Positions 36,701-44,400 of a DNA stretch of 60,423 bases are shown piece by piece. Made by a program: the position numbers and the translations under genes. Under the pieces are notes generated by a model. It worked only from the letters and a program-made list of their open reading frames with translations, was not told where the DNA came from and searched no databases. This DNA comes from Paenibacillus agricola (GTDB lineage Bacteria; Bacillota; Bacilli; Paenibacillales; NBRC-103111): contig NZ_JAAOIW010000026.1 in the NCBI RefSeq assembly GCF_011440305.1, positions 1 to 60,423 on the forward strand. Direction: 5' to 3'. How positions within the stretch are numbered: the stretch's first letter is position 1; the number at the start of each line of letters is the position of its first letter.

Positions 36701-37260
36701 GATAATGGAAAGAAATCAATGATGCCGCCCCGGACACTCATTTCCCCCTTCGCTCCTACCCGCTCTACCCGCTCGTAGCCAAGACCTACCATTCGCACAA
36801 TAAGCTCATCCAACGGAATTTGCTGCCCAACCTTGATGACAATACGCGCTGCTGCGATTTCTTCTCTATAAGGCAGCACGCGCCGCATGCCTGCATAAGG
36901 CACTACAACCACACCATGGAAGTCTGCTGCCAGACGTGTTAAGGCATCAATCCTTTGCGCCAGCATTTCCGGACTGGCTACGGCTGTCTCAGCAGCCAGC
37001 AATTCCTGGGATGGAAACAAGAGTACTTTGTCGTTAGGCAAGCATTCGATCAGGTCGTCGAATATTTTTTGTGCAGAAAACATGTTGTGCGTCACAATAA
37101 ACAAAGGACGCTTGAGCTCCTCGTAGAGGGCTGCCAGCATCACCTGCCGTGAAGAGCCAGATAAGCCAGACAGCAGTTGCTCCTTCATCCCCGAGCGAAC
37201 GCCCGAAACAATACTTTGTAAATCAGGATCCGCGGAGAATGCTTGAATTAATGCCTGCAA
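33739..37260 (-). CDS. mfd: Transcription-repair coupling factor Mfd
   Basis: Displaces RNA polymerase stalled at lesions and recruits UvrA. The 1173 residues have an N-terminal UvrB-like module (about 1-350), a CarD-like polymerase-interacting domain at about 490-560 (LKVGDYVVHVNHGIGKFVGI), the RecG-like translocase with Walker A CGDVGYGKTEVAIRAAF at about 640, DEEQRFG, LTATPIPRTLHMS and QLYQLRGRVGRS, and a C-terminal TRCF regulatory domain. Start is TTG 37260 with GAGAGGGG about 9 bases upstream. Synteny fin-mfd is conserved. Confidence 0.98.
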   Translation of the reverse strand: MQALIQAFSADPDLQSIVSGVRSGMKEQLLSGLSGSSRQVMLAALYEELKRPLFIVTHNMFSAQKIFDDLIECLPNDKVLLFPSQELLAAETAVASPEMLAQRIDALTRLAADFHGVVVVPYAGMRRVLPYREEIAAARIVIKVGQQIPLDELIVRMVGLGYERVERVGAKGEMSVRGGIIDFFPLSSPQPYRIEMFDIDVDSIRSFDIADQRSIEKLNELTITPCREIVADGKRLQEAAQHASELLKAQLEKMSDRNAKDRLLEGIGHEIEMMREGNYFPGLFKYISLIYPERRTLLDYMPDDSVLLIDEPARLLETAKQLERDEADWMTMSLQDGKSIPSLIISKPYDTLLQRKPYPTLYMSLFLRQVPQTQPQNIVNFMCRVMQNFHGQMNLLKTEMDRWKKANAKVLILANGEERAGRVRRVLEDYNIDEPTIIDGNLQAGFELPNIHLVVITEGEMFTQKQRKVRKVDKKIENAERIKSYQELKVGDYVVHVNHGIGKFVGIGTLEVGGIHKDYLHILYAGGDKLSVPIDQIDLIQKYVGSEEKEPKVYKLGGADWNRVKSKARSSVEDIADDLIKLYAERQATVGYGFNPDSVYQQEFEGMFPYEETVDQLRAIGEIKEDMEKPRPMDRLLCGDVGYGKTEVAIRAAFKSAIDGKQVAVLVPTTILAQQHYETFRERFSGYPFNIQVLSRFRSKKDQAETMKGIKAGTVDIVIGTHRLLSADVKFKDLGLLVVDEEQRFGVSHKEKLKRLKTNVDVLTLTATPIPRTLHMSMLGVRDLSVIETPPENRFPVQTYVVEHSNALVREAIERELAREGQVYYLFNRVQGINQMAEQISMLVPDARVTVAHGQMSEHELEKTILDFLDGEFDVLVSTSIIETGVDIPNVNTLIVHDSDRMGLSQLYQLRGRVGRSNRIAYAYFTYQRDKVLTEIAEKRLQAIKEFTELGSGFKIAMRDLSIRGAGNLLGSEQHGFIASVGFDLYSQMLAEEIAKRKHEITGEEPVDQKPWSTVLDIQLDAYIPGEYIYDSVQKIEIYKKVSVLKTLDEVAELHDELVDRFGDLPEAVHHLLAVARLKVYGAMYAIETISQKGADYEIKIHPDQTALLDQLALTVLAGEFENRFRLIPGPAIHLQLKGKDLQPEESIELLEKFLVQFKRALKSKGELQNVIN

Positions 37261-37501
37261 AACGGTACACCCCTCTCACCCATTAAAACCATACCCTTTC
37301 CTGCAACCAACCCCCGCCAACGGGGATAAGGAGCTTCACCGCTTATGGGTGATGCCCCTTGATGAGCCTTCATGGTTGTACCTACTATACTCTAGAAAAC
37401 AATCTTTTCAGAGCTGATATCCCAGAAAAAACCCAGACTTTCTAGCCCAGGCTCTTGCCGTCATACTTGGAGATCCGTACAGCCTCCATTTCCCTTACCA
37501 G

Positions 37502-37732
37502 CTATTGCAGTGGACTCACTATCAATGATAGCTCGGGGTTGCTGTCTAGCGCTTCTTTACAATAATCGCAAATCACTTTTACAGTGACATCGCCATTTGG
37601 GTTATACGATATTATACTCTGACGCTCCTCGGGGGTCAAGAAATGGAAGCCTAGTAGCTGCTCATTCAAATGCTCCTGGGGCAGCTGCCCAATCAATGTC
37701 TGGCAATGGCGGCAAATATAAGTAACAGTCAA
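37502..37732 (-). CDS. fin: Anti-sigma-F factor Fin
   Basis: Small zinc-ribbon protein (about 76 residues) that in B. subtilis inhibits sigma-F to allow the switch to sigma-G in the forespore. Two CxxC pairs are visible, CRHC near the N terminus and CDYC in the second half, together with LLGFHFLTPEERQSIISY. TTG 37732 is taken as the start since AGGAGG lies 8 bases upstream and B. subtilis Fin begins just before its first CxxC; the longer frame to 37756 would include the ribosome site. Between spoVC and mfd, the same place as yabK. The 240 bp downstream to mfd hold no gene. Confidence 0.92.
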   Translation of the reverse strand: MTVTYICRHCQTLIGQLPQEHLNEQLLGFHFLTPEERQSIISYNPNGDVTVKVICDYCKEALDSNPELSLIVSPLQ

Positions 37733-37790
37733 AGCGCACACCTCCTTTTTAATCATTATGACCCAAAAAGGAGAATGTTAGCCTTTACCT

Positions 37791-38351
37791 TTACACGTTA
37801 AACTTCGCCATCGTTTTTTCAAAAGCACTAGTCAAGGAATACTCCATCGCCTCACAGGTTGTATCCAAAAGCCGCGGCATCCCTTTCATTTCGTCCTTGG
37901 AAAAGGAAGAAAGTACATAATCGGCAATATTGTAGCCAGGTTCAGGCCGGTTGACGCCTATCCGAATGCGGTTAAACGATTGGGTTCCCACATGTTGAAT
38001 AGTCGACTTGATCCCATTGTGTCCGCCTGCACTACCTTGATAGCGAAGCCGGATTTGCCCAAACGGCGTATCCAAATCATCATAAACGATAACTAGGTCA
38101 TGGAGGGGTGCTTTGAAAAAATCCATAAACGCCCGTATCGATTCCCCTGATAAATTCATATAGGTCATGGGTTTGATCAAATATACCTTCGTACCGTTGA
38201 AATTACCTTCCCCCACCAGAGCTTTACATTTACTTTGTGATACTCTGATTCCATGCTTTTCCGCAAACCGGTCGATCGCCATGAAGCCAACATTATGGCG
38301 GGTCGATTGATACGCAGGGCCCGGATTGCCTAATCCCACAAACCATTTCAC
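37791..38351 (-). CDS. pth: Peptidyl-tRNA hydrolase (SpoVC)
   Basis: Releases peptides from prematurely dropped peptidyl-tRNA; essential, and called spoVC in B. subtilis after a sporulation mutant. About 186 residues: VGLGNPGPAYQSTRHNVGFM supplies the active-site Asn and His, MTYMNLSGES a second Asn, VYDDLDTPFGQIRLR the catalytic Asp, and GSAGGHNGIKS closes the site. GTG 38351 is the likely start, with AAGGAGAG about 9 bases ahead, and aligns with the usual MK[WL]-VGLGNPG start. The longer frame begins at GTG 38372. Confidence 0.97.
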   Translation of the reverse strand: MKWFVGLGNPGPAYQSTRHNVGFMAIDRFAEKHGIRVSQSKCKALVGEGNFNGTKVYLIKPMTYMNLSGESIRAFMDFFKAPLHDLVIVYDDLDTPFGQIRLRYQGSAGGHNGIKSTIQHVGTQSFNRIRIGVNRPEPGYNIADYVLSSFSKDEMKGMPRLLDTTCEAMEYSLTSAFEKTMAKFNV

Positions 38352-38470
38352 GCTACCAAACTCTCCTTCCACCCATTAGAGCTGTCTATATATTGATCTC
38401 TATATCATACCATAACCCATGATAAACCGTGCAGCCTGATAACATTTCGGCGCAATCTGACTGCATACAC

Positions 38471-38503
38471 AAAAAAGCGTATCGAATATGTATTCGACAC
38501 GCT
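38471..38503 (-). terminator. Intrinsic terminator after ctc
   Basis: Minus-strand hairpin AGCGTGTCGAATA/TATTCGATACGCT with a G-U pair, followed by TTTTTT. Confidence 0.88.
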
Positions 38504-38552
38504 CCTTTGGATAACCATTCCACTTGCTGATAATGAACCAGCAGGATCAGTC

Positions 38553-39197
38553 TTAAGACTTGCTAGCCGTCCCTGCGTCTTCATCATTTTTAGTGCCAAC
38601 CTCTGCCACAGCATCGGAATCAGCCACAGCATCTGCATCCACCTCGTCCTTCTGCGGTGCAAGAATGGTAACCAAAACATCATTTTCGTCCGTTTTAATT
38701 TCTATCTTGCTAGAAACCTTTAGCTCAGAAACAAGCATATTGCTGCCCACTTCCAGTTCGCTAACATCAACTTCTATCGAACTCGGTAAGTCATCGGGCA
38801 AGCAACGCACGGAAATTTCGTGCAGCTGCACCTGCAGGATGCCCCCTGCTTGTACGCCAGCTGCCTCGCCCAGGAAGTCCAAGCGAACCATTGCTGTAAC
38901 CGGCTCATTCATATTAATTTGGTGGAAATCCACGTGCAACACACTTCTGGAAATCGCATGCCGTTGAACCTCATTGATCATAACCGGTTGCTTGCCAAAA
39001 TCCGGTACTTCCAACTGGATAATGGCATTTGGACTTTTGCGAAGCAAGTTTAACAATTCTTTTTCGTCTACTGCTATTGGTTTGCTGCTCATTTTCGATC
39101 CATAGATGACACCTGGAATTTTACCATTCGAGCGGAGCCCTTTGCGTTCAGACTTTGTAGCACCTTTACGTGCCTCAGCTTTCAATGCTAGTACCAT
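38553..39197 (-). CDS. ctc: 50S ribosomal protein bL25, Ctc type
   Basis: 5S-rRNA-binding ribosomal protein with the long CTC form: N-terminal L25 beta barrel (about 1-95; GKIPGVIYGSKM, VLHVDFHQI) and a second beta domain (about 96-185; LPDDLPSSIEVDVSELEVGSNM). The acidic Asp/Ala-rich tail after 185 is disordered. AGGAGGAA precedes the ATG. In B. subtilis ctc is a sigma-B stress gene after prs; prs is missing here. A sigma-B-like promoter is seen upstream. Confidence 0.96.
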   Translation of the reverse strand: MVLALKAEARKGATKSERKGLRSNGKIPGVIYGSKMSSKPIAVDEKELLNLLRKSPNAIIQLEVPDFGKQPVMINEVQRHAISRSVLHVDFHQINMNEPVTAMVRLDFLGEAAGVQAGGILQVQLHEISVRCLPDDLPSSIEVDVSELEVGSNMLVSELKVSSKIEIKTDENDVLVTILAPQKDEVDADAVADSDAVAEVGTKNDEDAGTASKS

Positions 39198-39234
39198 TGG
39201 GTTGTTCCTCCTTCAATTTCGGTATAATCTTAAT

Positions 39235-39259
39235 TTACCCAATTGACCAGAAATTGAAC
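39235..39259 (-). promoter_or_regulatory. Possible ctc promoter, sigma-B-like
   Basis: Minus-strand GTTCAA (39254-39259), 13-bp spacer, GGGTAA (39235-39240) resembles sigma-B sites (GTTTAA-N13/15-GGGTAT). A sigma-A reading also fits nearby (TGGTCA-N17-TATACC), so the sigma factor is uncertain. Confidence 0.35.
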
Positions 39260-39290
39260 CCCATATGGTCGAAATTAATGAACACGCTGC

Positions 39291-40694
39291 CTACTTCTTC
39301 GGCTGGGATTGCTGCTTTTTCTCGCTGAATTTACTCCGTAGCTTGCTGGCATATTCAGGCTTGTTGACCTGCCTTTCACGGGCAATGGCCATACCATCCG
39401 GCTCCACATCGTTCGTGATTGTTGACCCTGCCACAACGTATGCCCCTCTGCCAATTTTTACTGGTGCCACTAGGTTGACGTTACTACCGATAAAGGCATC
39501 CTCGCCGATTTCGGTCAATTGCTTATTGAATCCATCATAATTAACCGTAATCGCGCCGCAGCCGAAATTCACGTTATTCCCCACGCGAGCATCGCCGATA
39601 TAGCTAAGATGGGATACCTTGACATCGTCGCCTAAGGTCGCATTTTTGATTTCGACAAAGTCGCCAATCTTTACATTGGACCCTAATTTAGCGCCTGGAC
39701 GCAAATAGGCAAACGGCCCGATCGCTGTTTGGTTGCCAACAACGGCTTCTGACAGCACCGCATACTTCACTTGGACACCATCCGCAACTTGGCTATCCGT
39801 GATATCTGCTAGCGGCCCAATCACACAATCCTCGCCAATGACCGTTTGGCCCTTTATGATGCTGCCTGGCAGCACAACAGTATCGGCACCTATTTGGACA
39901 TCTGCCTCAATATAAGTGTTAAGTGGATCCATCAAGGTAACGCCATTGAGCATATGGCTGCGGTTAATACGTGCACGCATAAGCCGCTCAGCATCCGATA
40001 ATGCCACCTTGTCATTAACACCCAAGGTTTCCATGGCGTCTGGTGTGCAATAGGCCTCAACAACCTCCTGCTCACCCACCATAATCCCAAGGACATCCGT
40101 CAAATAGTATTCACCTTGGGCATTATGATTGGTTACTTGATTTAGGGCCTTGAATAGCTTGCGGTTTGTAAAGCAATACATGCCCGAATTAATTTCTTTC
40201 ACTTCCCGCTCCTGCTCGTTACAGTCCTTCTGCTCCACTATTCGTGAAACACGACCAGCCTCATCACGAATAATTCTTCCGAGGCCTGACGGATCCTCCA
40301 TAATTGCCGTCATCACCGTTGCCGCCGCACCTTTGTCTTGGTGCAGCTTGATCATGGCAAGCAAGGAGTCGCTCGTGATTAAAGGAGTGTCGCCATACAA
40401 GACAACGGTCAGCCCATCCTCTTCCCCAAGCAACGCTTCTGCCTGCAGTACCGCATGGCCCGTGCCAAGCTGCTGCTCTTGCATCGCATATTGGGCGCGG
40501 TCGCCCAAATAAGCTTTGACCTTGTCGGCTCCATGCCCCACGACGACAACTGTCCGCCCCGCTTGGATGCGCTCTAATGCCTGCACCACATGTCCTACCA
40601 TCGGTTTTCCGCAAACGGGGTGCAGCACCTTATACAGCTTCGACTTCATCCGCTTGCCTTGCCCAGCAGCAAGTACGATCCCTGATATGTTCAA
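39291..40694 (-). CDS. glmU: Bifunctional UDP-GlcNAc pyrophosphorylase / GlcN-1-P acetyltransferase
   Basis: Makes UDP-N-acetylglucosamine for peptidoglycan and wall polymers. The 467 residues have an N-terminal nucleotidyltransferase (GIVLAAGQGKRMKSKLYKVLHP at 5-26; GTGHAVLQAE; YGDTPL) and a C-terminal left-handed beta helix from about 250 with hexapeptide repeats (VVLPGSIIKGQTVIGED; GDFVEIKNA; GAGAITVNYDG-type segment with the catalytic His region HLSYIGDA). Start is TTG 40694 with GGAG 10 bases ahead. Located between spoVG and ctc. Confidence 0.97.
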   Translation of the reverse strand: MNISGIVLAAGQGKRMKSKLYKVLHPVCGKPMVGHVVQALERIQAGRTVVVVGHGADKVKAYLGDRAQYAMQEQQLGTGHAVLQAEALLGEEDGLTVVLYGDTPLITSDSLLAMIKLHQDKGAAATVMTAIMEDPSGLGRIIRDEAGRVSRIVEQKDCNEQEREVKEINSGMYCFTNRKLFKALNQVTNHNAQGEYYLTDVLGIMVGEQEVVEAYCTPDAMETLGVNDKVALSDAERLMRARINRSHMLNGVTLMDPLNTYIEADVQIGADTVVLPGSIIKGQTVIGEDCVIGPLADITDSQVADGVQVKYAVLSEAVVGNQTAIGPFAYLRPGAKLGSNVKIGDFVEIKNATLGDDVKVSHLSYIGDARVGNNVNFGCGAITVNYDGFNKQLTEIGEDAFIGSNVNLVAPVKIGRGAYVVAGSTITNDVEPDGMAIARERQVNKPEYASKLRSKFSEKKQQSQPKK

Positions 40695-40780
40695 AATAAG
40701 CCAGCTCCATTCTTATGACCATGTTGTGTAACCATGTTGTGCCTTTCAATATTACCTTTAATATTATAGGAATGGGTGCA

Positions 40781-40809
40781 AAAAGAAAAGAGAGCCATAA
40801 ATGGCTCTC
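40781..40809 (-). terminator. Intrinsic terminator after spoVG
   Basis: Minus-strand stem GAGAGCCAT-TT-ATGGCTCTC, then TTTTCTTTTT. Confidence 0.9.
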
Positions 40810-40818
40810 CCCATGCAA

Positions 40819-41112
40819 TTATGCCCCTTCGACTACGATAGCTTCTTCCTCTGTCTCAGATGCGGCCAAATCGTATTCTGCCAGAACAGCAGCTTGGATT
40901 TTTTCGCGTGTCGTTGAGGAGATGGGATGAGCGATATCTCGAAACTCTCCATCGGGTGTTCGCTTGCTTGGCATTGCCACGAACATACCGTTGTTGCCAT
41001 CAATAACTCGAATGTCATGAACGACAAATTCGTTATCAATGGTAATGGAAGCAATGGCCTTCATTCTTCCCTCGGAGTTAACACGACGGAGTCTTACGTC
41101 AGTAATTTGCAC
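40819..41112 (-). CDS. spoVG: Regulator SpoVG
   Basis: Small nucleic-acid-binding protein affecting septation and sporulation in Bacillus and virulence in other Firmicutes. The 97 residues are near-identical in layout to the family: [47 protein letters not shown] and [10 protein letters not shown]. The start is GTG 41112 with AGGTGGTG 7 bases upstream. The promoter upstream is a close match to the B. subtilis sigma-H spoVG promoter. Confidence 0.97.
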   Translation of the reverse strand: MQITDVRLRRVNSEGRMKAIASITIDNEFVVHDIRVIDGNNGMFVAMPSKRTPDGEFRDIAHPISSTTREKIQAAVLAEYDLAASETEEEAIVVEGA

Positions 41113-41156
41113 TAATGTTCACCACCTTTTCACATCTTGAGAAGACTTGGTGTTTA

Positions 41157-41182
41157 AATTCCACATTTTGGTGCTAAATCCT
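41157..41182 (-). promoter_or_regulatory. spoVG promoter, sigma-H type
   Basis: Minus-strand AGGATTT (41176-41182) and GTGGAATT (-10 core 41157-41161) fit the sigma-H pattern RnAGGAwWW-N11-RnnGAAT. B. subtilis spoVG has the same AGGATTT...GTGGAATT arrangement. The 45 bp upstream (41190-41235) are almost pure A+T, as in B. subtilis where that tract enhances the promoter and binds AbrB. Confidence 0.82.
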
Positions 41183-41234
41183 TCTTTTTTTCTTAAGATT
41201 TAATTAAATAAATAATTTTTTTATTTATTTAAAA

Positions 41235-41621
41235 TTATTCGACAATTGTCGCCGCGATTACCTCTATTTCGACATAAACATCTTTAGGTAATCGGGCTAC
41301 TTCCACTGTTGAACGAGCTGGTTTATGGTTGCCGAAATAGCTGGCATAGATCTCGTTAACTTTAGCAAATTGGGACATATCTTTGAGAAAGACCGTTGCT
41401 TTGATAACGGATTCAAATTTCGCCCCGCCTTCAGCCAATACGGCTTCCAAATTTCGAAATACTTGATGGGTCTGCTCTTCAATTCCACCCTCTACAACTT
41501 GTCCATCTATACCAAGCGGAATCTGTCCGGAAGTAAATATAAGATTGCCGAATTGTATAGCCTGTGAATAAGGCCCGATAGCCGCTGGTGCTTGCTCGGT
41601 TGCAATCGCTTGTATAGTCAT
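41235..41621 (-). CDS. ridA: Reactive intermediate/imine deaminase RidA (YabJ)
   Basis: Hydrolyses reactive enamines/imines formed by PLP enzymes such as threonine dehydratase; in B. subtilis YabJ also supports PurR function. The 128-residue YjgF-fold protein has [21 protein letters not shown] (about 17-37), [29 protein letters not shown] and the active-site Arg in [13 protein letters not shown]. It starts 6 bp after the purR stop, the conserved purR-yabJ pairing. Confidence 0.96.
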   Translation of the reverse strand: MTIQAIATEQAPAAIGPYSQAIQFGNLIFTSGQIPLGIDGQVVEGGIEEQTHQVFRNLEAVLAEGGAKFESVIKATVFLKDMSQFAKVNEIYASYFGNHKPARSTVEVARLPKDVYVEIEVIAATIVE

Positions 41622-41627
41622 TCTAAG

Positions 41628-42455
41628 TCACACTCCATCATTAAAATAATTACCAGGAACTACCGTAATGGCCTTAGTTTTCGGGTCAACACCGGACAGC
41701 TTGGCAAGGGAAATGTAGTCCTCCACCAAATGCTCCTCCACCTCACCCGATTCCACAAAAACACCTACACCCTTGACGGTTGCCTTAAATTCCTGCAGTA
41801 AATCCATCATGCCATGGACTGTACCGCCCACTCGCATAAAATCGTCAATGATTAATACACGCGATTCTTCCTTCATCGCCCGACGTGATAAGGACATCGT
41901 CTGAATCCGTTTGTTGGAGCCAGAAACATAATTGATGCTTACGGCCGAGCCTTCAGTTACCTTATTATCACGCCGTACAATGACGACCGGCAAATTAAGA
42001 TATGTAGCTGTTGCATAAGCTAGCGGAATTCCCTTGGTTTCGACGGTCATTACAACGTCAATGTCCTTGGAAGCAAAAGCGGTGGCAAACATTTTGCCCA
42101 CTTCGTTTAAAATCAGCGGCTGCCCCATAATATCAGACATATACATATAGCCACCTGGTAAAATACGCTCAGGCTGCTCCAGCTGCCTGCATATGCCTTG
42201 GATGAACTGCAAAGAGTACGCTTTCGAAACCTTAGGGATAAATTTGACCCCTCCGGCCGCTCCAGCCAGTGTTTGCAGGTCACCGAGACCTTCTTCCTCA
42301 AACACTTCCTTAATAATCGCCAAATCCTCACTGATCGAAGACTTAGCCGAATTGTATCGATCAGCAAAAGTGGTTAGAGGAATAAGTGTATGGGGGCGAA
42401 AAAGCAAGTATTGCGTCATTTCGACCAATCTTGCACTTCGTTTTAATTTTCTCAT
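41628..42455 (-). CDS. purR: Purine operon repressor PurR (PRPP-binding)
   Basis: Bacillus-type PurR: an N-terminal winged helix (about 1-75) and a C-terminal phosphoribosyltransferase-like domain that senses PRPP and cannot catalyse transfer. The PRPP motif reads VLIIDDFMRVGGT (about 202-214), and the domain is preceded by VMTVETKGIPLAYATATYL. The 275 residues match the 285 of B. subtilis. GGGGG precedes the ATG by 9 bases. This is unrelated to the LacI-type E. coli PurR. The 200 bp upstream, to ispE, hold no gene I can support. Confidence 0.96.
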   Translation of the reverse strand: MRKLKRSARLVEMTQYLLFRPHTLIPLTTFADRYNSAKSSISEDLAIIKEVFEEEGLGDLQTLAGAAGGVKFIPKVSKAYSLQFIQGICRQLEQPERILPGGYMYMSDIMGQPLILNEVGKMFATAFASKDIDVVMTVETKGIPLAYATATYLNLPVVIVRRDNKVTEGSAVSINYVSGSNKRIQTMSLSRRAMKEESRVLIIDDFMRVGGTVHGMMDLLQEFKATVKGVGVFVESGEVEEHLVEDYISLAKLSGVDPKTKAITVVPGNYFNDGV

Positions 42456-42657
42456 AGGTGCACCCCCTTATTGTAAAATTCCATAAAATCCGAATAATAT
42501 AATAAGAATATACCATTTTTATACGTATTTATTCAAGATGTCCATGAAAATTATTCTGACACCAAGCTCACATTCAGCTATTTTCCACAAAAATATCACA
42601 GTTAAGGAACAACTAAGAAGCAATCGGGCCCTAACCGCCAGCAAACCCTTGGTGACC

Positions 42658-43512
42658 CTAGGTCAGAAGCCGGACTGCATACACATCCTTGCAAAATCCA
42701 CGAAGCCCATTGTAAATCCTGGGCAGCTTGGCTTCCTTGGATACCAGGCCAAATACAGTCGGTCCGCTGCCCGACATCAATACGCCGTCCGCGCCTAAGC
42801 GGATCATGCATTCCTTCAATTGGCGAACCTCAGGATACAAATCCAGCGTCACTTCCTCCAGCACATTGCCAAGCCGCTCACAGAGCAGGTCGAAGCGCTT
42901 TAAGCGCAGCGCTTCGAGCACATCGGACGTCGAGGGGTGCTTCACAATTTGGTTAGCCCGCAGCTTGCCGTAAATTTCCGCTGTCGAGACATTAATAGGC
43001 GGCTTGGCAAGCACCACCCAGCATTGCGGAGGAGCTTCGATGGGCTCCAGCTTTTCTCCACGTCCCCGGGCGATAGCTGTGCCTCCGGTTACACAAAAAG
43101 GCACATCAGAGCCAAGCTCCGCCCCCAAGCGCTGCATTTCATCAGAGGGGATATTCAATCCCCACAAACGGTTTAAACCCCGCAGCGTCGCTGCAGCGTC
43201 GCTGCTTCCGCCTGCGAGGCCTGCGGCTACCGGTATTTTTTTATCCAAATGTATGTAAACGCCTTGTTTCACATCATAACGGTCCTTGATCAAACGTGCC
43301 GCTTGGAAAGCCAAATTTTTCTCGTCAAGCGGGATATATCCAGCTTGGCTAGAAATAATGATCGTATCACGAGGAAGCTCCTGCATCTCGATCCTGTCAG
43401 ACAAATCCACCATCGTCATGATCATTTCTACTTCGTGGTAACCATCTTCACGCTTATGCAAAACATCCAATAACAAATTAATTTTGGCCGGAGCCTTCTC
43501 AAAAACTTTCAT
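42658..43512 (-). CDS. ispE: 4-diphosphocytidyl-2-C-methyl-D-erythritol kinase
   Basis: ATP-dependent step of the MEP isoprenoid pathway. About 284 residues of the GHMP kinase fold: [23 protein letters not shown] at the N terminus, the Gly/Ser loop [21 protein letters not shown] (about 92-112) and the C-terminal [13 protein letters not shown] 43512 is chosen because AAGAAGGTG lies about 5 bases upstream and the first residues then match the family; a longer frame extends to 43629 over the terminator of sspF and is rejected. Confidence 0.96.
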   Translation of the reverse strand: MKVFEKAPAKINLLLDVLHKREDGYHEVEMIMTMVDLSDRIEMQELPRDTIIISSQAGYIPLDEKNLAFQAARLIKDRYDVKQGVYIHLDKKIPVAAGLAGGSSDAAATLRGLNRLWGLNIPSDEMQRLGAELGSDVPFCVTGGTAIARGRGEKLEPIEAPPQCWVVLAKPPINVSTAEIYGKLRANQIVKHPSTSDVLEALRLKRFDLLCERLGNVLEEVTLDLYPEVRQLKECMIRLGADGVLMSGSGPTVFGLVSKEAKLPRIYNGLRGFCKDVYAVRLLT

Positions 43513-43571
43513 ACGACACCTTCTTTGCGGCTCTATGCTTCTATATGCTAATACTATACCAAAAAACGAAC

Positions 43572-43607
43572 AAAAAAAAGCTAAAGACGCGTTTATGCGC
43601 CCTAGCT
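43572..43607 (-). terminator. Intrinsic terminator after sspF
   Basis: Minus-strand stem AGCTAGGGCGC/GCGTCTTTAGCT around a short loop, followed by TTTTTTT. Confidence 0.85.
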
Positions 43608-43628
43608 CCATTAGAATCATGCTTAGCA

Positions 43629-43820
43629 CTACCTATTTGGTGGTGTTTGCCGCTTTAAGGACTGCTCTGCAATTTGAATCGCCCTTTTTACCATATTGCC
43701 AGCGTCCTTGGTACGAATCCCACCCCAGCCTTCACGCTGTACCGTTTCATAGAACCCTAAGTCCTTGGCTAACTCGTATTTGAATCCCTCTGACATGACT
43801 CCACGGCTTCTTCGCGACAT
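43629..43820 (-). CDS. sspF: Small acid-soluble spore protein, SspF type
   Basis: A 63-residue alpha/beta-type SASP relative that binds spore DNA. Residues about 13-54 carry [22 protein letters not shown] and [16 protein letters not shown], the paired signature helices including the germination-protease-like segment. GGGAGG lies 8 bases before the ATG, and a sigma-G promoter with 18-bp spacing lies just upstream, agreeing with forespore expression. Order veg-sspF-ispE matches B. subtilis. Confidence 0.95.
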   Translation of the reverse strand: MSRRSRGVMSEGFKYELAKDLGFYETVQREGWGGIRTKDAGNMVKRAIQIAEQSLKRQTPPNR

Positions 43821-43851
43821 ACGTGAACCTCCCTTAAAGGTAAGATGTGAG

Positions 43852-43882
43852 TAGTATTCGCCTACAGACCATTAAACATTCA
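43852..43882 (-). promoter_or_regulatory. sspF promoter, sigma-G type
   Basis: Minus-strand TGAATG (43877-43882), 18-bp spacer, AATACTA (43852-43858) fits the sigma-G consensus TGAATA-N17/18-CATACTA. Confidence 0.7.
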
Positions 43883-43891
43883 TGGCGCAAC

Positions 43892-43924
43892 AAAAAACAG
43901 CATACCCATCAGGGCATGCTGTTT
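43892..43924 (-). terminator. Intrinsic terminator after veg
   Basis: Minus-strand stem AACAGCATGCCC-TGAT-GGGTATGCTGTT followed by TTTT. Confidence 0.9.
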
Positions 43925-43933
43925 ATTAACCTA

Positions 43934-44206
43934 TTATTGTTGTATGGATATCCGTAATTCGCCGTCATCGTGACAAACGGTTACTTCCACGGATTCTGTT
44001 AGTATATCTGCATAGCTGTAAGAAACGCGCTTAAACGCATTCTGTTCTTGGTCGAGCTTTACAATAAAAACGGATGGGTAGGTTTCTTCTAACACACCGG
44101 AACGTTCAATTGTTTTGCGGCGACCACCATTTGCTCTTAACATGATTTTTTGTCCGACATGAGGTTCCAAACTGCGTTTGATATCCAACAGCGCATTTTT
44201 AGCCAT
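43934..44206 (-). CDS. veg: Veg protein
   Basis: A 90-residue, highly expressed protein; in B. subtilis Veg affects biofilm gene expression. Conserved sequence: [40 protein letters not shown] and [16 protein letters not shown], with an SH3-like beta fold expected. ATG 44206 is chosen (GGAG 7 bases upstream) over the frame start at 44245, which overlaps the promoter -10. Two consensus promoters precede it and a strong terminator follows, so it is a monocistronic, strongly transcribed gene. Confidence 0.95.
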   Translation of the reverse strand: MAKNALLDIKRSLEPHVGQKIMLRANGGRRKTIERSGVLEETYPSVFIVKLDQEQNAFKRVSYSYADILTESVEVTVCHDDGELRISIQQ

Positions 44207-44233
44207 TTGACCACTCCACCTCTTTCTTATTAA

Positions 44234-44262
44234 AGTATATCGCATCAGAGGGGTAATGTCAA
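44234..44262 (-). promoter_or_regulatory. veg promoter P2 (sigma-A)
   Basis: Minus-strand TTGACA (44257-44262), 17-bp spacer, TATACT (44234-44239). The -10 lies about 28 bp before the veg ATG. Confidence 0.85.
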
Positions 44263-44273
44263 ACCGGATAAAT

Positions 44274-44303
44274 ATTATATCAGTGGTACAAAGCGGTTGT
44301 CAA
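44274..44303 (-). promoter_or_regulatory. veg promoter P1 (sigma-A)
   Basis: Minus-strand TTGACA (44298-44303), 18-bp spacer, TATAAT (44274-44279): two perfect hexamers. Confidence 0.8.
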
Positions 44304-44380
44304 CGGCATTTTTACTTAATTGGGGAGTTTTTTGCCTTAAAAAAATCATTCATTGTTCACAGGATTGTCGAAACCCAAAG

Positions 44381-44400
44381 AAAAAACGCCCTAAGGCGCC
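44381..44400 (-). terminator. Intrinsic terminator overlapping the yabG stop codon
   Basis: Minus-strand CGCC-TTAG-GGCG followed by TTTTTT; the yabG TAG stop is in the loop. Confidence 0.75.

Noticed and set aside
37261-37501. Terminator or gene between fin and mfd
   Set aside because: The T tract near 37421-37430 follows a direct repeat (CTGGG) rather than an inverted one, and no coding frame has a start signal.
42458-42657. A gene or RNA between ispE and purR
   Set aside because: Short frames here lack ribosome sites, and no hairpin with a T tract was seen.
43513-43629. Longer N terminus of ispE
   Set aside because: The upstream extension is hydrophobic nonsense relative to the family, runs across the sspF terminator, and a good ribosome site precedes the inner ATG.
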